64,000 nt of DNA from contig CM067530.1 of NCBI GenBank assembly GCA_034509925.1, positions 11,175,001-11,239,000 of the forward strand, written 5' to 3'. A model generated the notes under the pieces. The model was not told the origin of the DNA, searched no databases, and was given only the letters and a program-made list of their open reading frames with translations. Position 1 is the first letter of the stretch; the number at the start of each line of letters is the position of its first letter. Below, piece after piece: positions 1 through 13,575 of the stretch. The stretch comes from Hirudinaria manillensis (taxonomy: Eukaryota > Annelida > Clitellata > Hirudinida > Hirudinidae). A program made the translations under genes and the position numbers.

Positions 1-38
1 GCTTTTAGTGAATTATAATTTGTTTTATTATATTTTTT

Positions 39-39
39 A

Positions 40-78
<39 letters not shown>
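39..78. repeat. (ATT)n microsatellite
   Basis: Nearly uninterrupted ATT triplets in the CLASP intron that precedes the first exon seen. Confidence 0.9.
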
Positions 79-263
79 GAAACTGTTATTATTCGTAATG
101 ATTGTGATGATGTCGTCATGGTGATCGTCAGCGTATATCGTTAGGGTTGGGGTTATTATTATTAATTAATAAGTTGTTAACCAGTTTGTTTTTGTTATTA
201 ATATTTGTTAAAATTTATTATTTTCCACTGGACTGATTAAAAACACAATTCTTCTTCTTGCAG

Positions 264-1430
264 AACACGCACAATCACAAATTGATTCCAATCGTGGCGT
301 CCAATTTGTCTTCAAAGTCCAACATCATCAGGAGGTTCCTCCTTATTTTCCTGATGTTGATAAAGTGTCTTTCAAAATTAACAATAAAAGCAGAAAAATA
401 AATAATTTTGATAAAAATGCTTAATCTCCTTCAGCATCTTCGTCATCGTCGCAACCTTCTTATTACATATTTTAAGAAAAATATTATTATTAATAATAAT
501 GATAATAATTTTTTTTAATATGATAACAAAATGTCCGTCCTTTTCATCTCGATTCGCAGACAGTGCTGCGAGTTTATGAGTTTCATACTCCAAAACTGGC
601 CTCCGAGCATCGTGGAGAAGCAGCTGCCGGTGGTGGTGGACACGATCAGGAAGGGAATCGTTGATGCGGATTCGGAGGCCAGGCTCAACTCCAGGAGGTT
701 GGTTTTCAAATCATCTTTTCCAGAGCACGTGTGAGATCCAAGATCACAGAAGATTGGAATTAATTATTATGAAAATGATTTCTGATTGGCCAGCAGAAAA
801 TCATCTGAAACGAAAGTGACCGTACATTGCTCACGTTCATGCTTTTGTGTGATGTTCAGGCTTTTATTATGGTTCAATAAGATTAGAATAAAAAACACTG
901 TCTATATAAATAAATAATAAATACTACTGTCGAGTTTTTCTCACTCGAGAGTCTCACCATCTCGATAAATTCTTCTCAGAGCGTTTTGGAATTTCTCGGA
1001 AAATTTCAAAAGCCAAGCCGACCAGCTGCTCCAATCGCTGGACCCCTCGAAACAGAGACAGCTAATGGGAGAGCAGCAGGGCTCCTCTTCGTCGTCATTG
1101 GTCGACCTGGGCGAGAGCGGCAGGACTTCGTCGACCAACGGCATCGTCCCGGCCACGACTCCCTCGTCCTCGTTGGCCGGCCAGAACCGCACGGGCAGGA
1201 GGTACAGCGGTGCATCCACCAATCACGACAGAACTGTCCCCAGCTCTGGATACGGGTTAGATACATCACGCTAAGGCATTTACAGCCCTCTACGTTGACT
1301 TGCGAGAATTATTATTTAAAATTAATTTAATTAAATAAACTAATAATTTTAATTAATAAATTAATTTGCAGTCGAAGGATCTCAAAAGACAGACCAGGTG
1401 AATGAATTTTTTTTTAAATTTAATTGTTTC

Positions 1431-1487
<57 letters not shown>

Positions 1488-4400
1488 CATCATCATCCAC
1501 CTCATGAAACGATGACTTACCCAAAGATGGAGGTCACACTGCCAGCGACCTTGACTTGACCTCCTTGTCTGACAAAATGTCGAAGATGGGCATCGGTAGC
1601 AACAACGGTCAGAACAACAACAGGTCCCACTTGGGTCTCTACGGGACGCTACGTGAGTGTTTTCGTGCTCGGGTTTTTCCGAGCGCCATTTTTGGCTTTT
1701 CGACGTCGCCTCTCGGGACCTTCGCTTGGAGTGGATTTTAAATGTTTTATTCTTGGAAAAAAAATTTCAACACTTTTGAATGCAGGAAGGACCTATTTAT
1801 TTATTTATTTATTTTGTGTCTGTTTTGAGTATAACTACTGTGTGCAGATTAGGTTGAAAAGTATTGATGATGATGATGATGATGATGGTGGAGGTGATGA
1901 TGATGATGCTAAATTTAAGCTTTGTTCTTCTCCATGCCATCTCCTCCCTGGCTCTCCAAATTGATTGGGTTTGATGCATTCGTTCCTCACCTCTGTTTCA
2001 CGTTCAAATTCTATTTTATCTCATCACATTTCATGTTATCTTAAACAATTTTATGCCTTATTATTTATTATTATTATTATTATTATATTATTTATTTTTG
2101 TCTTCTCAATCTGTTTTGATAAATTTTCTGAAAAATTAAAACAACGCCCCTTCTTCTTCTTCTTTGACTTCTTCTTGCCCGTCTCCAAAAGGCAAGTCGA
2201 AAGCCTATTCGTCGATGTCTTCGTCCAAGCAGAGTCAGGCGAGTAGCTCATTGGCCAGTAGTTCGCTGGCCAGCAGCTCATTGGCCAGCAGTTCGTTGGC
2301 TACGAGCTGCGACGAACAAACTCTTTCAACATCTCTGAAAATTGGTTAGATGTCCAAATCTAATAATTGGGTTCCCACACCGAATTGTGATTGGCCATTC
2401 CTCATCCAATAAGAAATGGCTAACGATAATTTTGAGATTTACGATTAAGTTATTCTCGACTTTCGAGTCTTTGTTATTTTTCTTTCGGTTGCAAATCAAA
2501 TAGTTTTCGGTTTATTTTTCTGGCATGTTTTATCGTATTATTTCAAAAATTCAAAATAATAATCTGTTGAAGGAATCTGTTGCTAGCTCAATTAATTTTA
2601 ATTTTTATCAACAGCAGGCCATTTGTTTTCATTTGAGATTCCATCAACATCATCATCATCATCACTTTTCACCTTTCATTGTGCACTTGAATTGCTCCAA
2701 TCTCATTTTGGTTTCCAAGGTTTACGATAATTCGTTTTTCAAATCAAAAACGCAAACTCTATTTATAGCCCGACCTCGGAAATCCCAATCGGGAAAGGTC
2801 CTCTCGAATCTCCCGACTCCGACCTCGTCCGGATATTCCTCGTCCATAAATAGCAGCATGATCGACAGGGGAAGGTCGAGGAGCAGGGTCGGGGTTTCCC
2901 AATCTCAACGTTAGTTTCCGTTTGTCGGAATTTCGCATCGGTTCTCTTGAACGAACGAACAAATGAATGGTTGTCTTTGATGATTTTCATCAGAGGTTGT
3001 GTTGCATTGCTGGAGTTTCTTTACATCGGCAGATCAAAGGAATTTCCTAAGAACATACTTGCATGGCAATATATTAATGAGAATTAATATATCATTATTA
3101 CATGAAACAGAAAATTGATTTAATTAAGAAATTAAGCAGAAAATATAAATAAAACAATTAATTGACACAAAGTAACGTGCCATAACAAACTATTTAATTT
3201 CTCTTTTTTCTTACTTAATAAAATAAAATCACCACCTTCCAGCAAGCAGTAGGTCCAGTTCTCCGGCCCCGAGACTGAGTTACATCACTCAGATCCAGCC
3301 GGACGTCGTTCCGCAGTCTGCAGGGGGGTTTGGTAGCAGGCGAAGATCCACCACGGGGCTCAACAAGAGCAGGGAGGGTAGCAGGGACTCGAGTCCCAAC
3401 CGTTCCTTCGGCTTAGGTTTTCGTCGACTCTTCGTCATTGGCCGCATTTGTCGATAGATTTTTTTATTATCCTTGATAGTTAAATGAAAAATTTAAATCT
3501 AATTGTTAATCTATTTGTCTAAGACATTTAGGCATTGTTATGATCGCTTATATATGCTCCATCCATGACACCATGGAGACCTGGGCTTCAAATGAGCCAT
3601 CCTTTTGGCCATCCTGCACTCTGATATGGCCATTGGATTGCTATGATTGCAATTTCAATCTAGGCTTGCCATCCATTTTTGCAAATCAACATAATTTATT
3701 CTGCCTTCATTTATTATTCGAGGTCGTGAAAGGAGGCCGAGTGGTCAGGCCAAGACTAGGGGCAGAAACCTGGCCATGCAGAGGTCAACTCCTGGAGAGG
3801 AATTCGTGGTAAGGCAGTCTTGTGTGCACTTCGAATACTTTCATTGTTCCAATGGATTGATTAGACTGACTGGTTGATTGATTGACTAAGTGATTGATTG
3901 CAATCAATTGATTGAAGACCTCGAGAACAAAAGCGGGAGCGAATTCAACTTGCGACAGTGACGACGTCAACAGCGAGACTTCGAGCGTCTGCTCGGACGG
4001 AAGCAGTTACTGGAACTGCGGGAGGCAAGTCACGGAGGTTGGTCTTCTGCCCCTTTTTGGAAACGAAAGTACAGCACTCTACGGTTCCTTTAACCTTCAT
4101 TCGACCTTGTCAGGAAATGTTGAACCTGTATGACTTCATATTCTTGATTCTCTTTCTCTGAGTTGAGCTTCAATTATTAAAAAAAAAATTATAATTTTAA
4201 AAATGGTAACAAAGGTAACAAGAATAATCTGCTAATATAATGGTGCTATTATTGCCATCATTTGCAATCTGCAGGATACATCTGAGATAATAGCCTGTTT
4301 GTCCAGCGGATCCTGGTCCGACAGAAGGGACGGCCTGATTGCCCTGCAGCATCTCCTCAACAACAACAGGACATTGAGGTTTGCCTGAATGGATGGATGG

Positions 4401-7400
4401 AAAGATGAATGAATGAATCTATGAAAGATTGATTGTACAAATGAATGATCAAATGATTGATTAACTGGCTCAATCAATCAATCAATGGAGCAATTTGCAA
4501 ACGGACGTCACACTAATAGTGCTACCTTTTCCTGTACCTCATACCATGCACCTTTTCCCCTTCGGCTTCCAGTCGGAGCGAGTTGAAGAAAGTCACGGAC
4601 ATCTTCTCCCGGATGTTCCACGATCCCCATGGCAAGGTCTTCAGCGTATTCATGGAGACCCTCTCCCAGCTGATACTGGTCCATCATGGTGACATGCACG
4701 ATTGGCTCTATGTCCTCATGACCAGACTTCTGGCCAAGACAGGGGCAGATCTTCTTGGCTCCACCCAGGCAAAGATACAGAGGACATTGGACACTGTCAG
4801 GTTGGCAAAGAACTATATGATATATATGAATATATTATGTATATGATACTATACGGAGACAAGTCTTGAAGTCATCGTCGCTATCATCTTTGTTATCATC
4901 ATTGCTGGGACCATAATCATCTTATAATCATTGTCATCATCATAGTTTTATTGTTTTCAATCGCAGGAGTTCATTCCCCACCAATCAACAGTACATGCTC
5001 TTGTCAAAACTCCTCATTGATCAGACACAGTCTCCCAACCTGAAGGTGATTCTATTAATAGTTTGTAAATAAATCAATAATCTGTTTATTAGTAGTAACA
5101 CTACTCTTTGCATGATTGCCGTCCTTATCATTGCACCGGCACTAATGTTGACACCATCTGCAATCATGTAGCATCGCTCATTCAGATATTTGAATAACAA
5201 TTTTGGGGCCCATTTTGAGCAAAAAGGCCACACGTTTTGGAAACTGCGTTTTGCAGTTCTGAAGCAGCTAAAACTTGGCTGGATTTGAACACTGGACCCT
5301 TGAAGCAGAACATTGTAATCAGCCAGTCCTGATAAATTCTAGTGATGCTATCACGTGAAATTTTCACAAAAAACCAAGTTATTCTAACAGCTGACTTTTT
5401 GAAATTAATTTCAGGAAAAGGTGAGAGGCTGACATATGGGCCATTGTTTGTCTGTTGTAAATTGATGGCATGATTTGCATGGTAATGAGCATGGATACCT
5501 TTGCTGCCTACGTTGATGATGATGAGGAGGATGATGATGATGACAATGATGATGTCTATGACAGTTGTTAAAATGTTTTTGTTCTCATTCAAGATGCTTT
5601 CAAATGAGTTGCATTAGATATATTTCTCAAAACATTGCTAACATAAGCCATTAACACCACCAGATCGGTCAAACTAATCATCAACTTCACCATCATCATC
5701 ACCATTATCATTATTAGCAATGGTCTGTGCCATTAGTATCATCTCAAACATTGTTGGCTACTCCATTGAGTGTTGTTATGATAATGATGCTCCTTTCTGT
5801 CAGCCTTAATTTCAACCTGCTTGATTATAAGTTGCCTTCCATTCCATTCCATTCATTTGGCATGCACGAAGTCATCGAGTACTAACGGAACCCGCGCCGT
5901 TCTCAGCCTCTCGTCACCATTAATATTCGATGTTTATTAACGTTAGGTTCTAATTAGCATATAATTAGCATATAAGCTTACTACTTGAGTTGGCCAGTTT
6001 ACAGCTTCAACTTTGGCTCCTCCTGAAATTCTCGAGGAAAGCCTTTTTAAAACCGATTTTTGTTTTGAAATGCTCGTTGGAACTGCTGACTAAATAAATC
6101 TTTTAATTGAATACTTAATAATTCCTACTAATTATTATTATTATTAATCTACCAAGACTTAGCTAGCCATGTTTTATACCTGTCTTTGTACATTATAAAA
6201 TTAGTCTATCACCAAATGTTTGTTTATTTTCCAAAATGCATGTGCATATTTAATAGGTCAAGGTTGCCATGCTCTGCTATCTCCATGGCCTGACCCAATT
6301 GATGAATCCATCGGACTTTGTGAACACCAGCGACGTGAGGCTGGCCATATCCAGAATCATCACCTGGACCACAGAGCCAAAGAGCGTGGACGTCAGGAAG
6401 GTGGGAATGATGATGATGCCAATTGGCAGACATTTTTAGGAGAATTTCAATCTGGTGCCATCTTTGTAACTTGATGTTGTGTGTGCAGATCAATAATTTG
6501 TTTGTGGATCAATTGTTGTTAGTGATGGTTAACAAATCTTTAATAAATTGCATTATGAAACCAATAAATCTTTGCTGATCATCATCATCATCATCATCAT
6601 CATCAATAGGCTGCACAGGCTGCCCTGTTGTCCTTGCATGCTCTCAACCAATCAGAGTTCGAGCTCATCATGTCCGTCCTGCCAAAGACCTTTCAGGTGA
6701 TCTCATTAATATTAACAATCTCATTATTAATTTAAGGTTATCATTAATAACCTCATTAATATTAATTGCCTCAGGAGGGAGCAGAGAGGATCCTACAGAA
6801 CAGATCCCACCACTCGGGTCAGTCCAGCGAGGCACAGTCCCTCAAGGACCCGAGCAGTCCCGTCAGTAACAACGGGGGAGGTCCCTGTTCTGGGCTGGGT
6901 TTGAAGCCAGCCCAGCTCATCAGGTCGGTGACGACGACGATAATAGTCATCGGTTGTCGATTTGAATATCAAATAGGTTCCCGACTGTAGTTCATAATTA
7001 AAAAATTAATAACTATAATTATCAATTAGCTTGTAATTATTTATTTCCACTCGTTGGGGACTTCTTTCAGCCAATCACATTTCACTTTCCAGCAGTCCAG
7101 CTCCTCCCCCCGTCCCTCAGGGAGTGACCTCGGACGAGATCTACGACTCCATTCGTCAGACTTCGGAGGACATCCACGCTCTCGTCAGGCAGGGCTCCAA
7201 TTACAAGAGATCCGAACTGCCGATCAAGTCCGTCTCCCTGGCCAGCACCAGGGGGGCCCTGCCCGGCAGTCTGACGGTGGAGAGCAGGATCCCCTCCTTT
7301 CTGCAGAATCTTCCGGACGTCGACATCGTGGCAAAGATGGCTGTCGGAAGAGGAAGGAAAGACTCGTGCAATGGAGCCATTCAGAGCTGGGTTGATACCT

Positions 7401-8104
7401 GGATTTGTTTCCATAGGGTCTTAGTGTCTTAGTTAATAGATCAATACTGTTATAACCCATACATTGATGATGAATTGTCACAGATAGATTAATCGATCGA
7501 TTAATTGCCGATCATTATTCGCGGTCGTTTCAGTTTGGGGTGTCGAACGTAATCAAGAAGGAACGAGAAGAAGCAGAGAAAAATGCCAGCGGTTGGTCTT
7601 TGGATTTTCATGCATTTGACATAGTCGCAGCTACTAACTTTCCTGACTTTGATTTGCTCGCAGAGTCCCAGGTCTTGCTGAGCGTGCCGGCCATATTGCA
7701 GGAGCTCTCTCATCACAACGAAAGGTGATGACATGGATGATGATGATGATGACAAATAATTTAAAAAATGAGAAGTGGTCAGCCAAAAATCTGCAAAAAA
7801 ATTTTTTTTACCTTTCTGTACGACTCATCTCCGATATTTACCTCTAAGGTGCGAAGAGCGAAAGTCCTGTCTCCTCCAACTGATGAAAAAGTCACGAGAG
7901 GAAACATCGGGAACTTGGGACGAATATTTCAACACGGTCCTACTCATACTCCTGGAGACGTTGGCAGATTCTGACGTTAGTGCCTTGGAGAGCTATCCTG
8001 GCAACTAAAATTATGATTATTATGATGATGATGACATGATGATGCTGGTGATGATGACTATTTCATAAGCAATGAAAATTATGACTGTGATGTTAATAGT
8101 GATG

Positions 8105-8156
<52 letters not shown>

Positions 8157-9236
8157 TAACAACAACAACAATAATAATAATAATAATACTTCTATCTGGT
8201 CTATCTATCTGTCCATCCAGGGTAGCATCAGGGCCCTTTCTCTGAGAGTTCTTTCAGAGTTCTTGAGGTGCCACCCGGAGAGATTCCACGAGTACGTCGA
8301 GTTGACTGTGGTTAGGTCGTTGGAGGCACACAAAGACTCTGTCAAAGAAGTGAGGATCGAGTCGATGCCTCAATAAAATTGTTCCTTCTGGCATGAAGAA
8401 ATAGTTATTTAGAAATAGTATTAATAAACTCATTAATTGATTACAATAATGTCAATGATACATAAGGCGTTGACAGTCTGCTATCGACAATAATTGAATT
8501 ATCTCCTGAGTTCAATTTTATTTTAAAATCTTTGACACCTTAATGACATCATGACAAAGGTGACGAGAGCTGCAGAAGAGTGCAGCAACCTCCTGTCTAG
8601 GATCATCTCCCCGGAACGCAGCCACGTGGTGCTCGGGCCCCTCATAGAATCCGAGGACTTCCCCATCAACCTGGCTGCCGTGAAAATGATGACCCAGATA
8701 GTGGAGGAGGCCGAGGCCTCGACGGTGCAGAGCATATTGCCGCAGATCACCCCCAGTCTTCTCAAGGTACGAGAGAATTCACAATGGATGAATTTAGTGC
8801 AAATGAATGCCAATAGCCAATTCTTCGTCATCCTTTTAGGCTTATGACAACAATCAGAGTAGCGTCAGGAAGGCCAGCGTCATATGCCTGGTGGCCGTTT
8901 ACATGAGCGTCGGAGAAGAGATCAGACCCTATCTGCAAGATCTCCATGGAAGCAAGGTTGTCATGGAAACATATTTCCAGATTTCCATTATTTCCCACTA
9001 AGTGCATAATTGCACAAGTCACATTAAGCTGCAGTTTACATATTGGCTGACTTTGGCATTACTGACACATTATTTAACAATGTTTATACTTTACAAATTA
9101 ACGACTTATTAACAATTAGTATGACAATCAGGTGAAACTATTGAACGTCTACATCAAGAGAGCATTGGACCAGCAAGCTGCCAGCAGCTGCGGGACTTCC
9201 AAGACCTCCTCTCCTACGTCTGTCATCGAGGCCTGA
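264..9236 (+). CDS. CLASP: CLASP-family microtubule plus-end protein, C-terminal about 1,067 residues (5' exons outside window)
   Basis: Cytoplasmic linker-associated protein: binds tubulin through TOG domains, promotes microtubule rescue and attaches plus ends to cortex and kinetochores. Exons: 264-334, 560-697, 980-1255, 1372-1397, 1527-1652, 2192-2344, 2769-2909, 3243-3416, 3723-3808, 3918-4037, 4275-4378, 4573-4800, 4967-5045, 6257-6400, 6610-6696, 6775-6923, 7093-7390, 7534-7591, 7664-7724, 7849-7975, 8221-8349, 8560-8766, 8840-8956, 9132-9236. All phases agree. The first three exons encode the end of TOG2 (GIVDADSEAR); the next seven a serine/arginine-rich linker; 4275-6696 TOG3 (WTTEPKSVDVRK, DQTQSPNLKVKVA); 7849-9236 the C-terminal TOG/CLIP-interacting domain (RALSLRVLSEFL, KLLNVYIKRA). 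An SRIP motif (SxIP type, EB1-binding) lies in the 7093-7390 exon. Close to vertebrate CLASP1/2 over the folded parts; linker exons are less certain and one could be missed. Confidence 0.93.
1433..1497. repeat. (ATT)n microsatellite
   Basis: About 20 ATT triplets passing into CAT triplets, in a CLASP intron just upstream of the exon at 1527. Confidence 0.9.
2251..2320 (+). repeat. Coding 15-base tandem repeat (Ser-Ser-Leu-Ala-Ser)
   Basis: Inside a CLASP linker exon, roughly four near-identical 15-base units encode SSLAS in tandem. This lies in the disordered serine-rich linker and is probably length-variable. Confidence 0.8.
8104..8188. repeat. (AAT)n/(AAC)n microsatellite
   Basis: AAT triplets interrupted by AAC triplets in the CLASP intron before the exon at 8221. 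Confidence 0.9.
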
Positions 9237-11412
9237 TGATGGCGAAGAAGGTCACCCCAGACCCTGTCGATACTCTCGAAGGGAGGGAACAAAAGATAGG
9301 CGTGCATTTGCTTCTTTTGTTTACAAAAGACACGATCCTCTGTCGGCTTGTCTGTTCGTAGCACCTCGGTCGTCCATGGCACGGCCGTTCTCCCCTGCCG
9401 GCACTTCGAGCTCTTTTCGTCTTTCAGTCGGATAGTCCGCTCTCTCGGGTGCTTGAGTAGGCATGCAAACGGACGTCTAGGTGTTGCTTCGAGACGATAA
9501 CGTTTCAAGACGAGCCGCATAGAAATACTCCTTTCCTCAATATTTTCCCGTTTTCTGGTCCTAATATTCCAACGGATAATAATGTCTGTCTCCACTTGTC
9601 ATTGTGCAGACTTTAATTTATTCGATTTCAATTTAATAATTGAATTACCTTAAATTATTATCGTTGAATAATCGATGCAAGTATTTTGTGACTCCAAATG
9701 CCAGATTTGCTTGTAGCTGGATTTCCTTTTCATCCTCGCCGTTCCTTCAAGCTCCGCAAGCTTCAAAGGTACTTGGTAACTAATTAAAATAATTTATTAT
9801 CAGGAAGGGTCTTGCACTTGGATATAATGTTTGCTCTTGCTTCCTGAATAAGGCTTTGCATCCACAGACTAGAGTCTGCTGACAATATGTTAATTTGACC
9901 CTTGAGAAATAGTCTCTGATAAGAGGTTTGATATGAAGCTTCAAGTCCAGCCCTTGGTTATTGGATGCAACAATTCCTCCCTGCCTATCCAGCTGGAATC
10001 CAATGAGATTCATCATTTCAACTGTAAACTAAAACTTCTAGTCTGGCATTCTCAAAGCTCTTTCCTTTAGGCTTCCTTCTATTGGTTAGCTGCTTTTCTC
10101 TTTCAGCCAATAGCTGGTCGCGACTAGCCAAACTACTGTCGGAGCGGTTTTAAAAATGAATTTTTGTTTGTCAAAGGTCGCGGAGAATCATTATCCGTCT
10201 GTCATTGCATGTTTTTAATGGATTATTTGCCAAATCACAAAAATACTTGCAATCGTGCAATTCTTTAATTCGGTCTATTTTCTAAACAATTAAATTTCAT
10301 AATTGAAACAAAATTCATAAAAAAAATCAAGAATCATAGACCTGCATTCTTTTTTTTTTTCGATTATTTTGTCGAGCACACTTTGATTTTTGCTTGAGTT
10401 TGTATCGATGTTCTTGTGTTACTCGTTCGGATCAATCACGTGTTTCTTGTATTTCAAAAATTTAATTCAAGAATTTAGGTTTAAAAAAAAACTGTAGTTT
10501 CCAGAATTTGCAGAAAATTTCCTCAAAGTTTAGTCTTTAAACAATTGTGAAGATTTAGACCTGTAAAATTGATGATGCTGTTTTATTGCAACTTAAGTTT
10601 GCAAGTTCTTAAGTTTTATTCTACATTTCATTCGAAAAGTCATCGTGAATGTCTCATTCGAGTCAGCATTGTGTCCTGTAGAGAGCTTTAACTTGCCCAA
10701 GTATGCATCCATTGCTTTCAATGAGCACAATCAAATTCGCCATCGTCATCATTACTGTTGTCACCTTGTCATCTTTATTGTTTTTCTGCATTTTTGTCAC
10801 TAAAAAATAAATATTTGTGGTATTTCTTGATTCCCATTTTAATTGTTTACTCAAAATGCCCAATCGGATGGTTGGGCTGAATCTAAAGCAGAAATACTAT
10901 CCAGCCATTCTGCCAATTGCATCACCTTCTTTCCAAAAACTCTGCTTCTGCGAGGTCGTCTAGGTTATTGGAACACAAAAAATGGAGTAATCAAGATTTC
11001 AAAAGAAACAAATTTAAAGCATTACAACTCCTAAAGCTACCAGATGTGGCTGATGACGTCATTTTAAAAATAAATGCTAAAGATTAAGTATGGAGCAAAT
11101 ATTTCATGCAGATAGTCAGGCGGTGCATATCTAGTTAAGTCAATTCAAGAAGCCACTTGAAAATTCAGAAGTTAAATACGACACGAACCTGTAAACAATG
11201 AACAGAAATCTCGTCGATATGACTGCGTGATATTTTGGGTTTTGAATCTCCCTTGCAAAAAAAAATGTTTCTTCGGACATGATATCGAATATCGTGCAAC
11301 CGGCGTTGATTTAAATAAAGTTTTTCGGATCAATTTCACGTTCAAGAATAGAAATTAAGAATTATTTCGGATGGACTCTCGAAAAATCGCGTCTCCTACT
11401 CAACTATTCAAA
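9237..11412. other. Intergenic stretch; CLASP 3' UTR and no supported gene
   Basis: The first few hundred bases are probably CLASP 3' untranslated sequence; a 148-residue antisense frame there (9149-9595, minus) resembles nothing I know and overlaps the last CLASP exon. A short block near 10,080-10,120 has an ATTGG and a CCAAT about 35 bases apart, as in NF-Y sites, but no gene start follows. A 78-residue minus-strand frame at 9780-10016 is unrecognised. The rest is AT-rich without structure I can name. Confidence 0.5.
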
Positions 11413-12200
11413 ATGAAACTAGCCGCCATCCTCCTCATCGGCGTCTGCTATGGCCGGAGTCTTGATCCTGACGATAACACGAGTTAGTTTCAATGACAAT
11501 AGTGTCATTTATTGTATCAGATTAATTATTTTGATAATATAAAATTAGCAAAATAAAAGTTTTCGATAACACGGAAATTAACTCAGATCTTACTCAACTT
11601 TGGCTCCGGCTTTGAGACCGGAAAAGCATTTTTACGAACCTATCGAGCTGTTATTGAAAAGTGATCACAATATAACTACTTTCGCAAAATCTTCCGTCTA
11701 GAACTGATCGTGTCCGTCGATGTCAAGATGCAGCCTCCATTGTTTTCCGGACGTCCTGAAGTTGTCGTGGAAATGCCGAAAGATCAGCCAATGGCATCTG
11801 AAGGCAACGCTGAAAATCTTCCTGCAGACAATGAAGATGAAGATGGCAGAGAAGACCTTGAACCACCTTTGTCGCCAATTGAGCCTCCACCAACGCCTGC
11901 CGCAACCACCACAACGACTACTACTACTACAGCTCCTGAGACGAGTTAGCTACAGTGTTGCAGTTAAATTTTTTTTCATTTCTTCTGAGTTTAAATCGAT
12001 TCGTTAAACAATGTTTTAATTAAATATTTACTATTATTAAGGATTAGCAAAGCACAAATAATTTATTGTACATAGTTATTGCTATTTTTATTTAGTCTTA
12101 AAAATTTTGAAAACGTGATTAGAGATCTTTCTTCTAAGCAACCACCAAGAAAGCATTCGCCAGTGCCGAAGATGAGCTGAATGATTTCCTCACAACTTGA
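11413..12200 (+). CDS. Small secreted acidic Pro/Thr-rich protein, 124 residues
   Basis: Three exons, 11413-11482, 11702-11944 and 12139-12200, join in phase with GT-AG introns (both donors read ACGA|GTTAG). The product starts with a clear signal peptide (MKLAAILLIGVCYG) and then a mature chain of about 110 residues. That chain is acidic in the middle (ADNEDEDGREDLEPP), passes through a proline-rich hinge into a run of nine threonines, and ends FASAEDELNDFLTT. No cysteines follow the leader, so a disulfide-rich toxin or peptide-hormone fold is unlikely. A mucin-like or biomineral-type matrix protein is possible but unproven. If the second donor is not used, translation stops two codons later, giving a 105-residue form. 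Family unknown. Confidence 0.6.
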
Positions 12201-13575
12201 ACTCTTCAGACGGAGATGTGATAACTTTAACCAATTATAAAATAATATTAACTCCAGCCTTCCTAAATTCTTCCACTATAAAATATATTATATAATAACC
12301 GATATCATTTTAAAGTCTTAAATCTTTTTCGACTTTACAACACGCTGGAAAGTTTGAAAAGATGTTTATTTATTGTTAACGATTACAGATACTTCCCTAG
12401 ATGGCTTAGCCATGCAAAAAAGGTATTAATAAAATACTAATAATTCCCTAGATGGCTCTAAAACTACATAATTTAAAATCATCGATTTAAAACCAAATTA
12501 TCATCTTTAGTGTTTTACTTCGAGCCATAATTTTGATAACAATTTTAACTTGACTTTCTCGCGCACCACACCCAACCAAACCGTCGATGATAAGCACCCG
12601 CGGGTCAACAGAAAAACCTGAACATCCAACTTTTGACGGAACCGCCTCCAAAAAACATTCAATTCAACTTAGATCGCTGTGCGTACATAGAACTGATGAT
12701 ACAAATAGTTCTGGCGTGTTTCTTTCTAATGGTGTTTCTGCGTGAAAATCCTGTCGACTAATTTAGCGGTAAATGTTTGTTGCTGATTTTTAAACATTTC
12801 CACTACCTCTTGTTGTATGCTTCCACATTCCGCTTTTTATTCCATCCTGGTTACGATTTTGTCTCATCTCTCAAAACTCATAGAAAATAAAAATAATAAT
12901 AAAATCCAATCAAATAAGTAAAACGATTGCCTCAACCTTCAAGCATTTTTCTAATCTTTATTATGATTATTATTAATATTATTGTTGTTCATTGAACAAA
13001 AATTGTAAAGAAGTCTGCGGATACCGAAGCATAAGAACATTGTACACCACGACGTCCTTCTAATCATCAGCTCGTCTCTGCCTGCAGCAGCATTATTAAA
13101 ATTAATTATTTTTCAACTTAATAACTAATAAGTTAATAATAATAATTATAATAATAATAATAAACGGATGTACTGCGACTCGTAAAATTCCAAACAGAAT
13201 CGCCTCGTTCACGTTCATTCAATCGATCGCAGGTTCGTCCACACTGCGAATTTAAAATAATTCAAACGAAGGATCACAAAGACATGAACAATGATGATGA
13301 TGATGAAGGCAATAATAATAATAATAACAATAATAATAATGATTACAATTACTTTAATAGTGATGATAATAATTATCAATCGAAATATATCATAATAACA
13401 ACAACACTTGACGGGTCATCTTCCAGAAAATCGACCGAACTCATCTCCGATTCGCAAACAATTTACTCCCGGCGATCGTCGAGTCCCCGACGACGACGAA
13501 GAAGAGCACAAGGGACGGGGTGGTGGCTGGGAGTGGGTAGGTGTTGATGATGATCATGATGACGACAATGATGCT
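12201..13575. other. Intergenic stretch, GOSR1 3' side, no gene seen
   Basis: AT-rich sequence with AAT-type microsatellite near 13,137-13,165 and a GAT/AAT run near 13,290-13,340. Frames at 13284-13626 on the plus strand are built from these triplets and overlap GOSR1 on the other strand; I do not treat them as genes. The part next to 13576 should hold the GOSR1 3' UTR. Confidence 0.6.

Noticed and set aside
4030..4040. GC donor (AG|GCAAGT at 4024) in CLASP
   Set aside because: It would leave phase 2 before a phase-0 exon. The GT donor at 4038 keeps phase and gives RQVTED, matching vertebrate RQTED.
5182..5592. 136-residue minus-strand frame in a CLASP intron; a segment near 5,278-5,300 recalls a reversed tRNA B box
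   Set aside because: No A box or cloverleaf can be formed, and the frame ends in a GAT repeat. It may be part of a dispersed repeat, but no second copy was identified in the window.
9149..9595. 148-residue minus-strand frame
   Set aside because: It overlaps the CLASP stop and 3' UTR and shows no recognisable domain or signal.
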